Source of the DNA: an uncultured Thiohalocapsa sp.
GTDB taxonomy: Bacteria > Pseudomonadota > Gammaproteobacteria > Chromatiales > Chromatiaceae
Direction of reading: 5' to 3'
DNA length: 64,000 nt
Assembly (NCBI RefSeq): GCF_913063425.1
Contig: NZ_CAJXYK010000021.1
Span: forward strand, 27,327-91,326
Shown here: in pieces, positions 63,727 to 64,000 of the stretch
Position numbering within the stretch: the stretch's first letter is position 1
How the letters are laid out: each line of letters opens with the position of its first letter
Notes under the pieces: model-generated
What the model was told of the DNA's origin: nothing
Database searches by the model: none
The model's input: the letters and a program-made list of their open reading frames with translations, nothing else
Made by a program: the position numbers and the translations under genes

Positions 63727-64000
63727 GCCTGTGTCGTCACCGGGGGACGTGGGAGGAGAAGGCTATCGCCTGAGCCAGCAACTGGCCAATTGAGCCGATT
63801 AACCGCTCCGCAGGATGGATCAATTGATTGGGGGCCCACACTGACTCGGTTTCCGTGGCCATTGACAGGACCTCGCGGCGCCCCCCGACGCAGGCAATCT
63901 TGGTCGGCCTGCCCATCGGCGCCCTCAGAGGTTGTGAAAAATCTGCCGGCCGTCGCGAGGGCGTCTCCGGGCGTGCCCAGCAAGGCGCGCAGAGCCGAAC
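63727..64000. other. Right-edge spacer
   Basis: No supported gene. The last 70 bases include AGGTTGTGAAAAATC, which on the minus strand ends an open frame (QIFHNL then stop) that resembles transposase tails; the window ends before this can be judged. Confidence 0.3.

Noticed and set aside
63930..64000. Insertion-sequence end at the right edge
   Set aside because: Only about 70 bases are visible and no terminal repeat can be confirmed.

Overview
The window is high-GC, densely coded DNA with bacterial operon structure. The likely source is a chemolithotrophic or phototrophic gammaproteobacterium, possibly Ectothiorhodospiraceae or a relative. This rests on the dapA / gcvR / bcp neighbourhood known from Gammaproteobacteria, a BamC lipoprotein, an S-adenosylhomocysteine riboswitch before ahcY-metF, an uptake [NiFe] hydrogenase operon with a HupR regulator, and assimilatory nitrate reduction genes. 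The genus assignment is inference. No rRNA, tRNA or CRISPR array was seen.

Layout. 0-3.7 kb: gap (cut by the window edge) and tkt on the minus strand, then a thioredoxin-like gene. 3.9-12.5 kb: methyl-cycle genes metK, ahcY (with riboswitch) and metF, interrupted by a cell-surface protein with a PEP-CTERM-like tail, purT, a Uma2 nuclease and a scar made of two broken genes. 12.5-20.7 kb: accessory genes, including a DUF2499-DUF3593 membrane fusion, an ABM monooxygenase with a methyltransferase, a phytase-like esterase with a sorting-like tail, a Tat-exported intradiol dioxygenase, and a BCCT transporter coupled to a 33-residue membrane peptide. 20.7-32.7 kb: repeat-rich spacer, a large PrsT-like TPR protein, then housekeeping genes (MBL hydrolase, bamC, dapA, gcvR, bcp, phoH), a DsrE-like protein and an MFS carrier.

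32.7-41.3 kb: a nine-gene minus-strand hydrogenase operon, hupSLCD-(hypC remnant)hupG-hupH-hupI-hupJ-hupR. It has the extra cysteines of oxygen-tolerant group 1 enzymes and a good sigma-54 promoter match in front. 41.5-45 kb: DUF2919, SulP and alpha/beta hydrolase genes.

45.2-62.7 kb: two divergent nitrogen-oxide operons around nasT. To the right run nrtABD, a signal-less NrtA homologue (likely NasS), nirB, nirD and nasA. To the left runs a less familiar set: an FAD / [2Fe-2S] / membrane di-heme b fusion, an 11-heme cytochrome c, a Tll0287-type heme protein, a monoheme cytochrome c and a globin. Each operon has a sigma-54-like promoter and a leader built as small hairpin, 8-nt gap, intrinsic terminator. 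This suggests both are controlled by NasT antitermination. The left operon looks like a route for electrons from cytoplasmic NAD(P)H through membrane b hemes to periplasmic c hemes, under nitrate control. It is the best candidate here for an undescribed system.

62.9-63.7 kb: a HepT/MntA toxin-antitoxin pair. Several dispersed intergenic repeat families also occur.
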